Assembly: GCA_028289285.1 (NCBI GenBank)
Contig: JANQRF010000004.1
Location: 62,001 to 126,000, forward strand
Direction: 5' to 3'
From: Alphaproteobacteria bacterium
GTDB lineage: Bacteria; Pseudomonadota; Alphaproteobacteria; Micavibrionales; Micavibrionaceae
Length of the DNA stretch: 64,000 nt
Shown here: piece after piece, positions 42,197-51,578 of the stretch
Position numbering within the stretch: the stretch's first letter is position 1
Layout of the letters: each line of letters opens with the position of its first letter
Made by a program: the position numbers and the translations under genes
The notes under the pieces: generated by a model
Database searches by the model: none
Told to the model about the DNA's origin: nothing
Seen by the model: the letters and a program-made list of their open reading frames with translations, nothing else

Positions 42197-42760
42197 ATGA
42201 GCGAAAGCCAGTTAAAAACACAAACACCAACGTTACAGGTAGATCATATTACCGAAGCTTTAAGCGCGCAGGATTTAAATGATCTATGCGATGCAACCGA
42301 TGCAGCCATTGAAGGCGGCGGGGGGTTTGGCTGGGTCGATCTCCCGGCCCGCGAAAGCCTGGAGCGGTACTGGCAGGGCGTGGTGACGGCCCCGACGCGG
42401 GAGCTGTTTGTCGCCCGCCTGGATGATGTGATATGTGGTACAACGCAAGTTGTTTTGCCGCCGGGCAATAACGAAGCGCAGGCGCATGTTGTACGACTGA
42501 CTACGAATTTTGTGGCGCCCTGGGCGCGCGGGCACGGTCTTGCAAAGCTTTTATTAGAAACGGTTGAGGCTTACTGCAAGAAGGAAGGCTATGCGGTCAT
42601 CAATCTGGATGTGCGTGAAACCATGGACCGCGCGATTGAGGTCTATGAAGGGCTTGGCTATGAGAAATTCGGCGAACACCCCTATTCCGTGCGGGTCAAA
42701 GACAAGACTGTAAAAAGCATTTATTACTGCAAAGTGATAAACCCGGACTTTTTCAGCTAG
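42197..42760 (+). CDS. GNAT-family N-acetyltransferase
   Basis: This 187-residue protein has the GNAT acetyl-CoA site around residues 105-125 (NFVAPWARGHGLAKLLLETV, a variant of the Q/RxxGxG/A loop) and a following INLDVRETMDRAIEVYEGLG. The acceptor is unknown. It follows hisH by 22 bases and its TAG stop is part of the left end of palindrome copy B, which separates it from hisE. Confidence 0.85.
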   Translation: MSESQLKTQTPTLQVDHITEALSAQDLNDLCDATDAAIEGGGGFGWVDLPARESLERYWQGVVTAPTRELFVARLDDVICGTTQVVLPPGNNEAQAHVVRLTTNFVAPWARGHGLAKLLLETVEAYCKKEGYAVINLDVRETMDRAIEVYEGLGYEKFGEHPYSVRVKDKTVKSIYYCKVINPDFFS

Positions 42761-42863
42761 AGATTCCATCGTTTCATTTAGGGCTGCGTTGCATCGTCGC
42801 TCGTGTATTATTCATACACGTCACTCCTCGCGCCTAGCCTAAATAAAACGCTGTTTGCTCTAT
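42757..42863. repeat. Dispersed palindrome, copy B (between GNAT and hisE)
   Basis: This 107-base element has ends CTAGAGA/GCTCTAT and the shared GCGTTGCATCGTCGCTCGTG and CGTGTA/TACACG stem. The left TAG is the GNAT stop; the CTA near the right end is the hisE stop on the other strand. Confidence 0.85.
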
Positions 42864-43177
42864 GGACGCGAAGATTTTTCCGCGTGGCCGGAGATGCCGG
42901 CGCGCTTTTCTAAAATGTCATAGATGTCTTCCGGTGTAATGCTTATGTGGGCCCAAAGCACCATCAGGTGAAAAAGCAGGTCGGCGCTTTCAGTTTTAAG
43001 CTTTTCAGGATCGTTCTTATGGGCTTCGACGATCGTTTCGACAGCTTCTTCAATCACCTTATTGCCGATAAAGCCTGTGCCTTTGGCATAGAGGGAGGCT
43101 ACGTAAGAGTCTTTTGGATCGGTGTTTTTACGATCTTCGAGTGTTTCAAAAAGTTGGTTTAAGACATGTTTTTCCAT
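42860..43177 (-). CDS. hisE: Phosphoribosyl-ATP diphosphatase
   Basis: HisE removes pyrophosphate from phosphoribosyl-ATP. The 105-residue protein has the MazG-like metal motif around KVIEEAVETIVEAHKNDPEK and ESADLLFHLMVLW. Its stop codon lies in the palindrome copy B. hisF starts upstream on the same strand with two bases between, so the two form an operon. Confidence 0.93.
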   Translation of the reverse strand: MEKHVLNQLFETLEDRKNTDPKDSYVASLYAKGTGFIGNKVIEEAVETIVEAHKNDPEKLKTESADLLFHLMVLWAHISITPEDIYDILEKRAGISGHAEKSSRP

Positions 43178-43179
43178 TT

Positions 43180-43944
43180 TTATATCCTCACCGGTACGCC
43201 GGCTTCCTGCATATGCGCTTTGGCTTGCGCGATTGTATAAGTGCCAAAATGAAAGATTGAGGCGGCGAGAACTGCGCTGGCCTGTCCGTCTGTGATTCCT
43301 TCGACCATATGATCGAGCGTACCCGCGCCGCCGGACGCAATGACGGGCACGGAGACACGGTCTGTAATGGCACGGGTGAGAGAGATATCAAACCCTTCTT
43401 TGGTGCCGTCGCGATCCATGGAAGTGACCAGCAATTCCCCTGCCCCGTCGCCTGCCATCCGCGCCGCCCAGTCTATGGCATCAATGCCAGTTGGTTTCCG
43501 CCCGCCATGGGTATAAATTTCATACCCGTTTTTCATGTCTTTATTGCTGCGCGCATCAATCGCCACCACGATGCACTGGCTGCCGCATTTCGTCGCGGCC
43601 TCTTTGACAAAATCCGGATTTTGAATGGCGGCGCTGTTGATCGCAATTTTATCTGCGCCTGCTTCCAGCAGCATACGAATATCCTCCAGCGTACGCACAC
43701 CTCCACCGACCGTGAGCGGCATAAACACGCTTTCCGCCGTGCGCCGGACAATATCAAGCAGCGTGCCGCGATTTTCATGGGTGGCAGTAATGTCCAGAAA
43801 GCAGAGCTCATCCGCGCCCTGATCATTATAGATTTTGGCCTGTTCAACCGGGTCGCCCGCATCGATGAGATCAACGAAATTTACGCCCTTCACGGTACGG
43901 CCATCTTTGACGTCTAAACAGGGAATAATTCTAGTTTTCAACAT
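43180..43944 (-). CDS. hisF: Imidazole glycerol phosphate synthase, cyclase subunit
   Basis: HisF is the TIM-barrel cyclase that uses ammonia from HisH. The 254-residue protein opens [20 protein letters not shown] and shows the catalytic Asp in [33 protein letters not shown] and [13 protein letters not shown]. It runs with hisE on the minus strand, in a block that appears inverted relative to hisB and hisH. Confidence 0.95.
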   Translation of the reverse strand: MLKTRIIPCLDVKDGRTVKGVNFVDLIDAGDPVEQAKIYNDQGADELCFLDITATHENRGTLLDIVRRTAESVFMPLTVGGGVRTLEDIRMLLEAGADKIAINSAAIQNPDFVKEAATKCGSQCIVVAIDARSNKDMKNGYEIYTHGGRKPTGIDAIDWAARMAGDGAGELLVTSMDRDGTKEGFDISLTRAITDRVSVPVIASGGAGTLDHMVEGITDGQASAVLAASIFHFGTYTIAQAKAHMQEAGVPVRI

Positions 43945-44056
43945 AAAAGCGGTTTACAGGATAATTTTCAAAATTTCGATAGCTGAATTTAAATAATCTT
44001 GTTGACAAATGAGAACTGTTTCGTGTAAAGCAGCACGAAAAATAGAGGAATGTGTA

Positions 44057-44311
44057 ATGGTTTTAAAACCAAATGATGTAATAATAGCAAAATGCCTTGC
44101 TCGGGGCTGGATTAAGGCGGTCTTGGATAAAGGGTATAAGGATGCAAAAGGTTCAAGAATAAGTCCAAAAGAGGATTTCGCGGTTGTTCGTGATCTTGCC
44201 AAGCGTCACTCAAACTCAGATGATGCAGTTGCAAAATACGCGGCGCGTATTATGGCTAAACTAGCTGACCGTTATCAGGGCGCACCAGGATTAAATAAAA
44301 TAGCAGCTTAA
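44057..44311 (+). CDS. Small hypothetical protein within the his block
   Basis: This is an 84-residue basic helical protein. The start at 44057 (MVLKPNDVIIAKCLARG) has GAGGAA eight bases upstream; the frame stays open to 44009. Several Lys-rich stretches (KGYKDAKGSRISPKEDF) suggest a nucleic-acid or structural role, which is a guess. It is on the opposite strand between hisF and hisA and shares a TTAA stop overlap with hisA. Confidence 0.6.
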   Translation: MVLKPNDVIIAKCLARGWIKAVLDKGYKDAKGSRISPKEDFAVVRDLAKRHSNSDDAVAKYAARIMAKLADRYQGAPGLNKIAA

Positions 44312-45024
44312 ATCTGTAACGCTTCCTGTGCGCTGAGACGCCCGTCATAGAGGGCTTTGCCGATTATGGCGCCGGCTACGCCGAAACTCCCGGCAGCACG
44401 TACAGCGCGTACGTCTTGAATAGAGCCCACCCCGCCGGACGCAATCACCGGAATCGCGGTATGTTGAGCCAAAGCGATGGTGGAAGCCATATTCAGCCCC
44501 TCGCCTGTGCCGTCGCGGTTGATATCCGTATAGATAATGGCACTCACGCCTGCCTCCTCGAAACGGGCTGCCAGATCTGTAACGGCCATGTCAGACTCTT
44601 CCACCCAGCCTTCCACAGCCACGCGCGCGCCGCGGGCATCAATGCCAACAACAATTTGATCCGGGAAGAGGCGGCAAGCCTCAAAAACAATGTCCGGGTC
44701 TTTGACGGCTGCTGTGCCGAGAATAACACGGTTAATGCCTTCCGATAGCCAATATTCGATTTGATCGATGGAGCGGATTCCGCCGCCAAGCTGGATCGGT
44801 AGATCGACGGCTTTGACAATAGATTTTACGGCATCCGCATTGACGGGCTTGCCTTCTATGGCACCATTGAGATCGACAAGGTGAATCCAGCTAAAGCCTG
44901 CCTGCGCCCAGGTCAGTGCCTGCGCCGCCGGGTCATCGTTATAGATTGTCTCGGCGTCCATATCGCCTTTATGCAGGCGCACGCAGTTACCGTCTTTCAA
45001 ATCTATTGCAGGATATAAAATCAT
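44308..45024 (-). CDS. hisA: ProFAR isomerase (HisA)
   Basis: HisA isomerises phosphoribosylformimino-AICAR phosphate (the ProFAR step) on a TIM barrel. The 238-residue protein shows YPAIDLKDGNCVRLHKGDMD, LPIQLGGGIRSIDQIE, ITDINRDGTGEGLN-like IIYTDINRDGTGEGLNM and VIASGGVGSIQDV. The catalytic acids in the AIDLK and YTDINRDG segments are present. It is separated from hisF by a small ORF on the other strand. Confidence 0.94.
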   Translation of the reverse strand: MILYPAIDLKDGNCVRLHKGDMDAETIYNDDPAAQALTWAQAGFSWIHLVDLNGAIEGKPVNADAVKSIVKAVDLPIQLGGGIRSIDQIEYWLSEGINRVILGTAAVKDPDIVFEACRLFPDQIVVGIDARGARVAVEGWVEESDMAVTDLAARFEEAGVSAIIYTDINRDGTGEGLNMASTIALAQHTAIPVIASGGVGSIQDVRAVRAAGSFGVAGAIIGKALYDGRLSAQEALQI

Positions 45025-45075
45025 GTTTTACGGATGTATAGAGCTTGCAAGCCGATGTAAAGAAGGATCAAGAAA

Positions 45076-45432
45076 ATGGCTTATGACGATCAGAATATTT
45101 TTGCAAAAATTTTGCGCGGGGACATTCCATGCACGAAACTTTATGAGGATGAGTTTGCGCTCGCTTTTCCGGATATCAATCCACAAAGACAAATTCATAT
45201 TCTTGTGATTCCAAAAGGGCCTTATCTATCGCTGGAAGATTTTGGTGCCAATGCAAGCACAGAAGAGATCACAGGGTTTTACCGGGCAGTTTCAAAAATC
45301 GTGCAGGAAAACGGTCTCAGCGAAAACGGTTTCCGGGCGATTGCCAATACGGGGGATCATGGCGGGCAGGAAGTCCCGCATTTTCACGTGCATCTCTTAG
45401 GCGGTGAACCTGCCGGAAAGATGGTGTCTTAA
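45076..45432 (+). CDS. HIT-family nucleotide hydrolase
   Basis: This 118-residue protein carries the histidine triad HFHVHLLGG (His102, His104, His106) and the N-terminal FAKILRGDIPCTKLYEDE typical of HinT-like nucleoside phosphoramidases. AAGGATC precedes the ATG. In alphaproteobacteria a HIT gene often follows hisE, which fits an inversion of the hisA-F-E block here. It shares a TTAA stop overlap with the convergent gene. Confidence 0.9.
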   Translation: MAYDDQNIFAKILRGDIPCTKLYEDEFALAFPDINPQRQIHILVIPKGPYLSLEDFGANASTEEITGFYRAVSKIVQENGLSENGFRAIANTGDHGGQEVPHFHVHLLGGEPAGKMVS

Positions 45433-46028
45433 GACGACCGTACGCGGTGGATCGGAAACAAGATCACGTTATCGGCTTTATCGGGCACCATATGCACGGA
45501 ATAAGATCCGGCCTGGCTTTCCCCGTCTTCATAGGCAATTTCATTTAAAATGAAATCTGCAATCTCCATATGGGCGCGTGCCTGGATGGACAAAATATCG
45601 CAAAGCTGTTTCACTGTATCTTCCGGATCTCTGACCGCGGCGCTAATTGAATCCAATAACTCGGCCAGGCTTTCCAGGTCTTCAGGAATATGCTGGAGCA
45701 TATCAAAGAGCTTGTCTTCATCGACCGGGCCCTTGTGATAGTTAGATAGCCAGTCCGGACCGTATTCATCTAAAATGCGATCACATTCAATGAGCAGCGC
45801 TGCAGAAAGCGGGTGCTCGTCTTTTAAGCTTTCGCAAATATGACGTGCGCCGATTGCAATTGCCAAAAGGGCTGAATCCGGATCAACTTCACTTAAGGCT
45901 GCATGCAGTTCGTAATGCACATCATCGGTGAGCTGTAAATCTCCATAGAGTACATCGCCAACGGCCAGCGGCACTACAAGATGCGTGTGGAGCAGGGCCA
46001 GCTGCGTGTCGTTCAAAGCACGTGTCAT
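45429..46028 (-). CDS. Hypothetical protein
   Basis: This is a 199-residue acidic, mostly helical soluble protein (for example DEDKLFDMLQHIPEDLESLA). No recognised domain, signal peptide or Cys cluster. GAGGGA precedes the ATG at good spacing. It lies between the HIT gene and comM, divergent from comM, with a four-base stop overlap with the HIT gene. Confidence 0.6.
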   Translation of the reverse strand: MTRALNDTQLALLHTHLVVPLAVGDVLYGDLQLTDDVHYELHAALSEVDPDSALLAIAIGARHICESLKDEHPLSAALLIECDRILDEYGPDWLSNYHKGPVDEDKLFDMLQHIPEDLESLAELLDSISAAVRDPEDTVKQLCDILSIQARAHMEIADFILNEIAYEDGESQAGSYSVHMVPDKADNVILFPIHRVRSS

Positions 46029-46172
46029 TGTTATATCCCTCGTTTGAAAATCCCTGGCAGGGCGTTGTTCTGTCTCCCGTTATAGACCCTAGGAATGAAC
46101 AAAGCTTTAAGGAGAAATGAACAAACTCTTAAAGCGCTTCTTTTTTGGATAAATCTATGCAATACAAGAAAA

Positions 46173-47672
46173 ATGGTTGCCCGTGTCCAGACAATTGCTT
46201 TTTCAGGCGTTGATGTTCAGCCTGTCGATGTGCAGGTCCAGATATCTTCAGGCACAGTTGGATTCACGATTGTCGGCCTGCCCGATAAAGCCGTGGCTGA
46301 AAGCAAAGAGCGGGTACGCGCGGCTTTACATGCGCTGGGGATCGCCTTGCCTGCTAAGCGGCTGACAGTGAATTTGGCGCCGGCAGATCTCAATAAAGAA
46401 GGATCGCATTATGATCTCCCGATTGCGCTGGGGGTTTTGGCGGCCATGGAGATTTTACCCAAAGACGAGATCGAGGATTTTGTTGTTTTAGGGGAGCTGT
46501 CTCTGGATGCAGGCATTCGCAGCGTTACCGGGGTTCTCCCAGCAGCCATTCATGCAGCAAGTAATGATAATGCGCTGATCTGCCCGAAAGAGTGCGGCGC
46601 GGAAGCGACCTGGGCGGGCGATTTGAATATTGTGGCAGCGGCCAATCTTTTGCAGATCGTCAATCATATGAAAGGCACGCAAGTTCTAAGACGCCCGGAT
46701 GCGGAGATAGAAGAAACGGAAAACATGCCTTTTTCCGTGCCTGATTTAAGTGCCGTCAAAGGACAGGAAAGCGCCAAGCGTGCGCTGGAGATCACAGCAG
46801 CTGGCGCACATAACATGCTGATGACCGGCCCGCCGGGCTCCGGGAAGTCCATGCTGGCATCCTGCTTGCCGGGCATATTGCCACCGCTAACGCCAAAAGA
46901 AGCGCTGGAAGTTTCCATGATCCATTCCCTGTCCGGAACGTTACCGGAAGGTGGTCTGATGAAAACGCGGCCCTATCGTGACCCGCATCATTCAGCCTCG
47001 CTGCCCGCGCTTATTGGCGGCGGCGTGCGGGTCAAGCCGGGGGAAATTTCCTTGGCGCATCACGGCGTTTTATTTTTGGATGAGCTACCCGAATTTGCAC
47101 GTGGAACATTAGAGGCGCTGAGGCAACCTTTAGAAACCGGGCAGGCATTGGTGGCACGTGCCAACCATCATGTCACTTATCCGGCGCGCTTTCAATTGGT
47201 GGCGGCTATGAATCCGTGCCGCTGCGGGTATCTGGGCGATCCGGGACGTGAATGTACCAAAGCGCCAAGATGCGGGCTCGATTATCAGGCGAAGCTGTCA
47301 GGTCCTTTACTTGACCGGATTGATGTGCAGGTCGATGTGCCGCAAGTGGCGATCTCTGATTTATCGGCGCAAGGCGGAGAAAATTCCAAAACCGTTTCTG
47401 CGCGTGTTGCCCGCGCGCGCGATCTTCAGCAAGACCGGCAGGGTTGTACCAATGCGGCTTTATCGGGTGATGCGCTGGAAGAAGTTTGCGCCCTGGAAGG
47501 GGATATACAGGACTTTTTAACCGAGGCTGCGCAGAAAATGACCCTCTCCGCCCGGGCCTATCACCGGGTTTTACGGGTTGCGCGGACCATTGCAGACCTT
47601 AAAGAAACAGCCAAAATTAATAAAAATCACATGGCCGAAGCGCTCTCCTATCGGGGCCATAATTACCAATAG
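46173..47672 (+). CDS. comM: ComM/YifB-family AAA+ ATPase (Mg-chelatase-like)
   Basis: This 499-residue protein has an N-terminal ChlI domain (MVARVQTIAFSGVDVQPVDV), a Walker A GPPGSGKSMLAS near residue 219, Walker B LFLDELPEF and the Cys-bearing FQLVAAMNPCRCGY, matching ComM-type helicases that extend branch migration in natural transformation. The start at 46173 is chosen as the family's usual N-terminus; the frame is open 78 bases further. A parS-like half-site occurs near 47100 and is not considered real. Confidence 0.93.
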   Translation: MVARVQTIAFSGVDVQPVDVQVQISSGTVGFTIVGLPDKAVAESKERVRAALHALGIALPAKRLTVNLAPADLNKEGSHYDLPIALGVLAAMEILPKDEIEDFVVLGELSLDAGIRSVTGVLPAAIHAASNDNALICPKECGAEATWAGDLNIVAAANLLQIVNHMKGTQVLRRPDAEIEETENMPFSVPDLSAVKGQESAKRALEITAAGAHNMLMTGPPGSGKSMLASCLPGILPPLTPKEALEVSMIHSLSGTLPEGGLMKTRPYRDPHHSASLPALIGGGVRVKPGEISLAHHGVLFLDELPEFARGTLEALRQPLETGQALVARANHHVTYPARFQLVAAMNPCRCGYLGDPGRECTKAPRCGLDYQAKLSGPLLDRIDVQVDVPQVAISDLSAQGGENSKTVSARVARARDLQQDRQGCTNAALSGDALEEVCALEGDIQDFLTEAAQKMTLSARAYHRVLRVARTIADLKETAKINKNHMAEALSYRGHNYQ

Positions 47673-47797
47673 AATCAATTCGTTAATGTGATGCTGCGAT
47701 GCAAAATTTGTATTCGCATTAACCAAACACGTATCCTTATATTAAGAGAATTATAAGAAAAATCCCGCAATATGAGAGGGTTAGGGAATTACCACTT

Positions 47798-48532
47798 ATG
47801 GCTATCGAAGATGCTCAACTTGATGCGCACGATTCTGTTCTGGAGGAAATCAAACGCCAGGCAATGACGGAGGTCAGTGTTGCCCGCGAAGATATTTCTT
47901 TTGTAGATGCAGAGTCTCTCAAAGCGCAGGCTTGCGCGGATGAAGCTGACCGCAAAGCTGCCGGTGCCTCTGTGAATGGATCTACCGAAGCTGTTGTTTA
48001 CGGCGAAGCGGCAATGGATGCGTGTGGTGTCAAAGCCGTTGCGGATACGTTTCAGGTTGGGCGCGAGATATTGGGTGGCGATCCTTCAGATCAGAATTTC
48101 AGCGGTCTTAAAAAAGAGATGATGCGTAAGCCGGGATTTTACGCAGAGAACTTAAACAGCAGCGGTGCTGGAAAATTCTGGAAAGGCCTAACCGGGAAAG
48201 ATCTGTTTGGAGATGTAGGTCAAGCGGGAGATGCGGTTTCAAAAAACGCTGAAGAGACCGCCCGCACAGCAAATATAAATGCTGAAAATATTACGGCTCA
48301 ATCGCGTGTGGTCAAAGAACTTACATTCTCACAGGAAATGGCCAGCAAGCAAAAATACGAAAATGCGGTTGCCATTCAGATGCAGCGCGGCGGACCGGCT
48401 GGCCCAGGAGCCTCCATGGGCGGGGATGGCGGTATGCAGCGCACGCTGGAACACACGCTTGCGATGGGACCAAAAGGCCCGAGTGATGACATGTTAACGG
48501 AAGAAGAAAAACAACAGGGAGCGATGGTGTAA
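47798..48532 (+). CDS. Hypothetical protein (operon gene 1)
   Basis: This is a 244-residue polar, Ala/Glu-rich protein, low in aromatics, with a Gly/Pro-rich tail (RGGPAGPGASMGGDGG). It has no signal peptide or recognised domain. AGGGA lies before the ATG. Its TAA overlaps the next start (TAATG), so the two genes are translationally coupled and likely act together. Confidence 0.6.
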   Translation: MAIEDAQLDAHDSVLEEIKRQAMTEVSVAREDISFVDAESLKAQACADEADRKAAGASVNGSTEAVVYGEAAMDACGVKAVADTFQVGREILGGDPSDQNFSGLKKEMMRKPGFYAENLNSSGAGKFWKGLTGKDLFGDVGQAGDAVSKNAEETARTANINAENITAQSRVVKELTFSQEMASKQKYENAVAIQMQRGGPAGPGASMGGDGGMQRTLEHTLAMGPKGPSDDMLTEEEKQQGAMV

Positions 48533-48999
48533 TGGTAGATGAAGTCAATCATGATTTAAAAGATGCTTCCATGCTGGAAAACGATATCAAACCGGCAGAA
48601 CCGGAAGGGCAGCAAATTTCTTTGGACGGGCATAGACATCCTATGGTTACAGACAAGCAGGCTGAATTACAAAATACTGGATGGGGAGGAAATACACCTG
48701 TTTCTGAAATGGGTCAGGCTATGCAGGCGCAGCTTGATCCGGTTATGAATCCACAAGATCCCATTAATATAAACCAAGTTGATCAGGCTGGACCTATGTT
48801 GCATGTTACGGCTTATCAAATGTCGGAAGGGCAGACTATTGAGGACCCGTCTATGACTGATGGGCTAGGCCTATTGATGAAGAATACTCAAGAAGCCGGT
48901 GACTTAGTTAAAAGAGTCGGCTCTACACCTGACGCGCAAATGGAAATGGATGGACCAGCACCGCCTACACCTGCGCCTGTACCAAATGCATTTGCTTAG
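48532..48999 (+). CDS. Hypothetical protein (operon gene 2)
   Basis: This is a 155-residue, acidic, apparently disordered protein rich in Gln, Met and Pro, with a C-terminal PAPPTPAPVPNAFA tail. No domain recognised. It is coupled to the previous gene by a one-base stop-start overlap and stops three bases from convergent pssA. A structural or adaptor role is possible but not shown. Confidence 0.55.
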   Translation: MVDEVNHDLKDASMLENDIKPAEPEGQQISLDGHRHPMVTDKQAELQNTGWGGNTPVSEMGQAMQAQLDPVMNPQDPININQVDQAGPMLHVTAYQMSEGQTIEDPSMTDGLGLLMKNTQEAGDLVKRVGSTPDAQMEMDGPAPPTPAPVPNAFA

Positions 49000-49002
49000 G
49001 AC

Positions 49003-49860
49003 TTAATCCTTCTTCTTTAAATCATCATAGGAGAGCGCGCCGAGGGCAAGATCGGTGAGGTCTTCGGTATCTGCATGTTTTTTTTGAAGTTTCAGGAAAT
49101 AGCGCACGGCAAACGGAATACTGACAAGATAGGCAATCGCCATCACGGTCAAAGTCGGCCATGGCGCCTGCACCAGCGCGGCGATCAGAAGGGCGGCAGC
49201 GGCAAGCGCGGGCATCGCCATTTTGGCAGGGAGTTTAAGTTGTTTGGTTGAAAAGGTCGGGATACGGCTGATCATCAGCGCCGCCACAGCAAGCACCCAA
49301 AAGCCGACAAGAAAGTTGGCAAACGCCAATTTTTCAAAAAATTCTGGATCCTGCAGCCAGATAAATATCGGCAGGAGAGACAGGCCTGCGCCTGCCGGGG
49401 CAGGGATACCTGCAAAAAAGCCGCGCTTCCAGACGGGGAGTTTTTTATGTTGCATGACATTATAGCGGGCAAGCCGTAAGGCGCAGGCGGCAGCGTAAGC
49501 CAGCATCGCAATCCAGCCGATCGGCCCGCTTTCTTCAAGGACCCAGGCATAGAGCACAAGAGCAGGCGCAACGCCAAAGGCCAGAAAGTCAGAGAGACTA
49601 TCAAGCTGGGCCCCAAACTCACTTGTGGCTTTTAAAAGCCGCGCGGTCGCGCCGTCCAGCGCATCTAAAATGGCGGCAATGATAATGGCCAGCACCGCGC
49701 GGTCCCAATACCCGTCAAAGGCAAGCTGAATTGCCATGATGCCTGCAGCGAGTGCCGTCAATGTAATCAGATTTGGAATGAGTTTATGAATAGCAACGAC
49801 GCGCTGTTTGTCTTTGGGCGCGCCGTTATCCTGATCCTGTTTTAAGGGGTGGATGTTCAT
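49003..49860 (-). CDS. pssA: CDP-diacylglycerol-serine O-phosphatidyltransferase
   Basis: PssA makes phosphatidylserine from CDP-diacylglycerol and serine in the membrane. The CDP-alcohol motif is clear (DALDGATARLLKATSEFGAQ followed by LDSLSDF: DGxxAR, then G and two Asp). About eight membrane helices are predicted across 285 residues. The gene overlaps psd by four bases (ATGA), psd first, so both enzymes of phosphatidylethanolamine synthesis are co-translated. Confidence 0.94.
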   Translation of the reverse strand: MNIHPLKQDQDNGAPKDKQRVVAIHKLIPNLITLTALAAGIMAIQLAFDGYWDRAVLAIIIAAILDALDGATARLLKATSEFGAQLDSLSDFLAFGVAPALVLYAWVLEESGPIGWIAMLAYAAACALRLARYNVMQHKKLPVWKRGFFAGIPAPAGAGLSLLPIFIWLQDPEFFEKLAFANFLVGFWVLAVAALMISRIPTFSTKQLKLPAKMAMPALAAAALLIAALVQAPWPTLTVMAIAYLVSIPFAVRYFLKLQKKHADTEDLTDLALGALSYDDLKKKD

Positions 49861-50594
49861 GAATGCGCTTTTCCGCTGCGCGGGCTTTGCGTGCCATCCA
49901 GATCGGCCAGAACGGTTTCCCCGCCAATGCAGCGTTGGTCGAGACAGACAAGTGGTTCAATCCCATCCGGGATATAAATATCTGCGCGTGATCCAAACCG
50001 GATCATGCCGAATTTTGCGCCTGCTTCGATGTTTTGTCCGTCTTCGTGATCGGTCATGATACGCCGGGCGATCAGACCTGCAACTTGCACAAGCCCGATT
50101 TTTTTGCCGGCGGGTGTTTCAAGCAAAGCCATAGCGCGTTCATTCTGCTCACTTGCTTCAGGCAGCGCCGCATTCATAAACCGGCCCGGACGATAAGCTG
50201 TTTTGACAACGCTGCCGCTGACGGGATTACGGTTTACATGGACATCAATGGCTGACATAAAAATACTGATGCGGGTGTAAGGCGTATCGCGTTCCCCATC
50301 CGGGGCGATATCGGTTGGCAGGCTAACCTCTTTTTTGATCTCGCACACGCGCCCGTCAGCAGGAGAGATCACAAGAGTATCGCCTTGCGGGGTGACGCGC
50401 GGCGGATCGCGGAAGAAATAAAAGCTGAACAGCGTAAAACACAGCGCCAAAAAGCCCATAAAATCCCACAGCAAATAAAAAAGCAGCGTGGCAATAATAC
50501 CTGCCACGATAAACGGGTAGCCCGCCGGGTGAAGCGGGTGAAAGACCGTCTTTTTTAAGGTGGTCATGAGGCTTTCATTTGGATGGGCGGCCAT
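49857..50594 (-). CDS. psd: Phosphatidylserine decarboxylase
   Basis: Psd converts phosphatidylserine to phosphatidylethanolamine with a pyruvoyl cofactor made by self-cleavage. The short-form protein shows a Gly-Ser cleavage site in MIRFGSRADIYIP and the ISIFMSAIDVHVNRNPVSG block. A membrane anchor (IVAGIIATLLFYLLW) lies near the N-terminus. I chose ATG at 50594 (MAAHPNESL); ATG at 50567 (MTTLKK) is plausible and the frame is open to 50699. It leads the psd-pssA operon. Confidence 0.92.
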   Translation of the reverse strand: MAAHPNESLMTTLKKTVFHPLHPAGYPFIVAGIIATLLFYLLWDFMGFLALCFTLFSFYFFRDPPRVTPQGDTLVISPADGRVCEIKKEVSLPTDIAPDGERDTPYTRISIFMSAIDVHVNRNPVSGSVVKTAYRPGRFMNAALPEASEQNERAMALLETPAGKKIGLVQVAGLIARRIMTDHEDGQNIEAGAKFGMIRFGSRADIYIPDGIEPLVCLDQRCIGGETVLADLDGTQSPRSGKAHS

Positions 50595-50679
50595 GGCTTT
50601 ATATGAAATCCTTTTGTTTTTCTTCAAAAAGACATAAATTATCCTTCGAAATGTCTTTGTGCTAACGTATAAAAAGATA

Positions 50680-51546
50680 ATGAAAAATTCAATTCTCATT
50701 CCTGTTTTTATGGTTTTTGCTTTTCTGCTGGTTTTAAGCGCTCCAGCGCGCGCGCAATCTGCTCATAGCGCCTATTGTGCCGGTATTGATAGCACCGCCA
50801 AGGTTTTGTCCTGTCTGAAGCGGCACCAGAAAAGCGCGGAGAAAGAATTAAACGAGATTTATGGCCTGATGACGGGCGCGCTGGAAGGCGAAGATTTAGA
50901 AAATCTGAAAGCCATTCACCAAAACTGGCTGAGCTACCGGGATGCGCAATGTGACTGGGAAACGGATCGCACGCAAACGGGGTCTTTAAAGCAAATCCAT
51001 AAAATATCTTGTCTGGCGCGCATGACGGAAAACCGCGCCGCGCTTTTGAAAACGGCGCATATGGAAGAGGCTGATCCAGACAAGCAGCGCCAGTTCAGTA
51101 ATTTCCCGCGCTGGATGAATGCGCTTGAAAAAGATTATCCGGATATTTTCTGGGATTACAGTGCGCGCCTGCGGGGTGATTTAAATTGTGACGGGGTTGA
51201 TGAAGTGATCCTGCCGGGTCTCAAAATCGCTAAAGGCACACAGCTGGAAGGCGACGATAAAACCCATCATCCGGCAAGCTATCATGTGGCGATTTCCACC
51301 AATCCGCCGACGGGGCGCCCGCAAGCCCATCTTTTAGGGTTTACATTAGGCCAGGAAGAGGTCTGCGCCCTGCCTGTGCGCCTGCAGATGACAGAGCATA
51401 AGGACAGCGAAGAAGCACCGGAGAGCTGCACAGCCGAGCTTGTTCTGGAAAGTCCTGGATGCGATCCGGCACAGATCGTCTTGACGGATCAAGGCTATGG
51501 GCTTAAGACAAAGGCCGCGCCTGAAAAACGCGCAGACGTAAAATAA
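50680..51546 (+). CDS. Secreted LprI-like protein
   Basis: This 288-residue protein has a signal peptide (ILIPVFMVFAFLLVLSAPAR, cut near ARAQ) and an N-terminal LprI-like domain (SAYCAGIDSTAKVLSCLKRH, then LSYRDAQCDWE and SCLARMTENRA) with conserved Cys. Such domains inhibit lysozyme in some bacteria. The C-terminal half includes GDLNCDGVDEVILPG, an EF-hand-like calcium motif. The start at 50680 is chosen; the frame is open 21 bases further. Divergent from psd. Confidence 0.75.
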   Translation: MKNSILIPVFMVFAFLLVLSAPARAQSAHSAYCAGIDSTAKVLSCLKRHQKSAEKELNEIYGLMTGALEGEDLENLKAIHQNWLSYRDAQCDWETDRTQTGSLKQIHKISCLARMTENRAALLKTAHMEEADPDKQRQFSNFPRWMNALEKDYPDIFWDYSARLRGDLNCDGVDEVILPGLKIAKGTQLEGDDKTHHPASYHVAISTNPPTGRPQAHLLGFTLGQEEVCALPVRLQMTEHKDSEEAPESCTAELVLESPGCDPAQIVLTDQGYGLKTKAAPEKRADVK

Positions 51547-51578
51547 TTTTTCATCTTTAAAAGAGTTTAAGAGTTCTC

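Noticed and set aside
47093..47108. parS-like ATTTGCACGTGGAACA in comM
   Set aside because: Three mismatches to the 16-mer, and it lies 40 kb from the cluster; likely chance.
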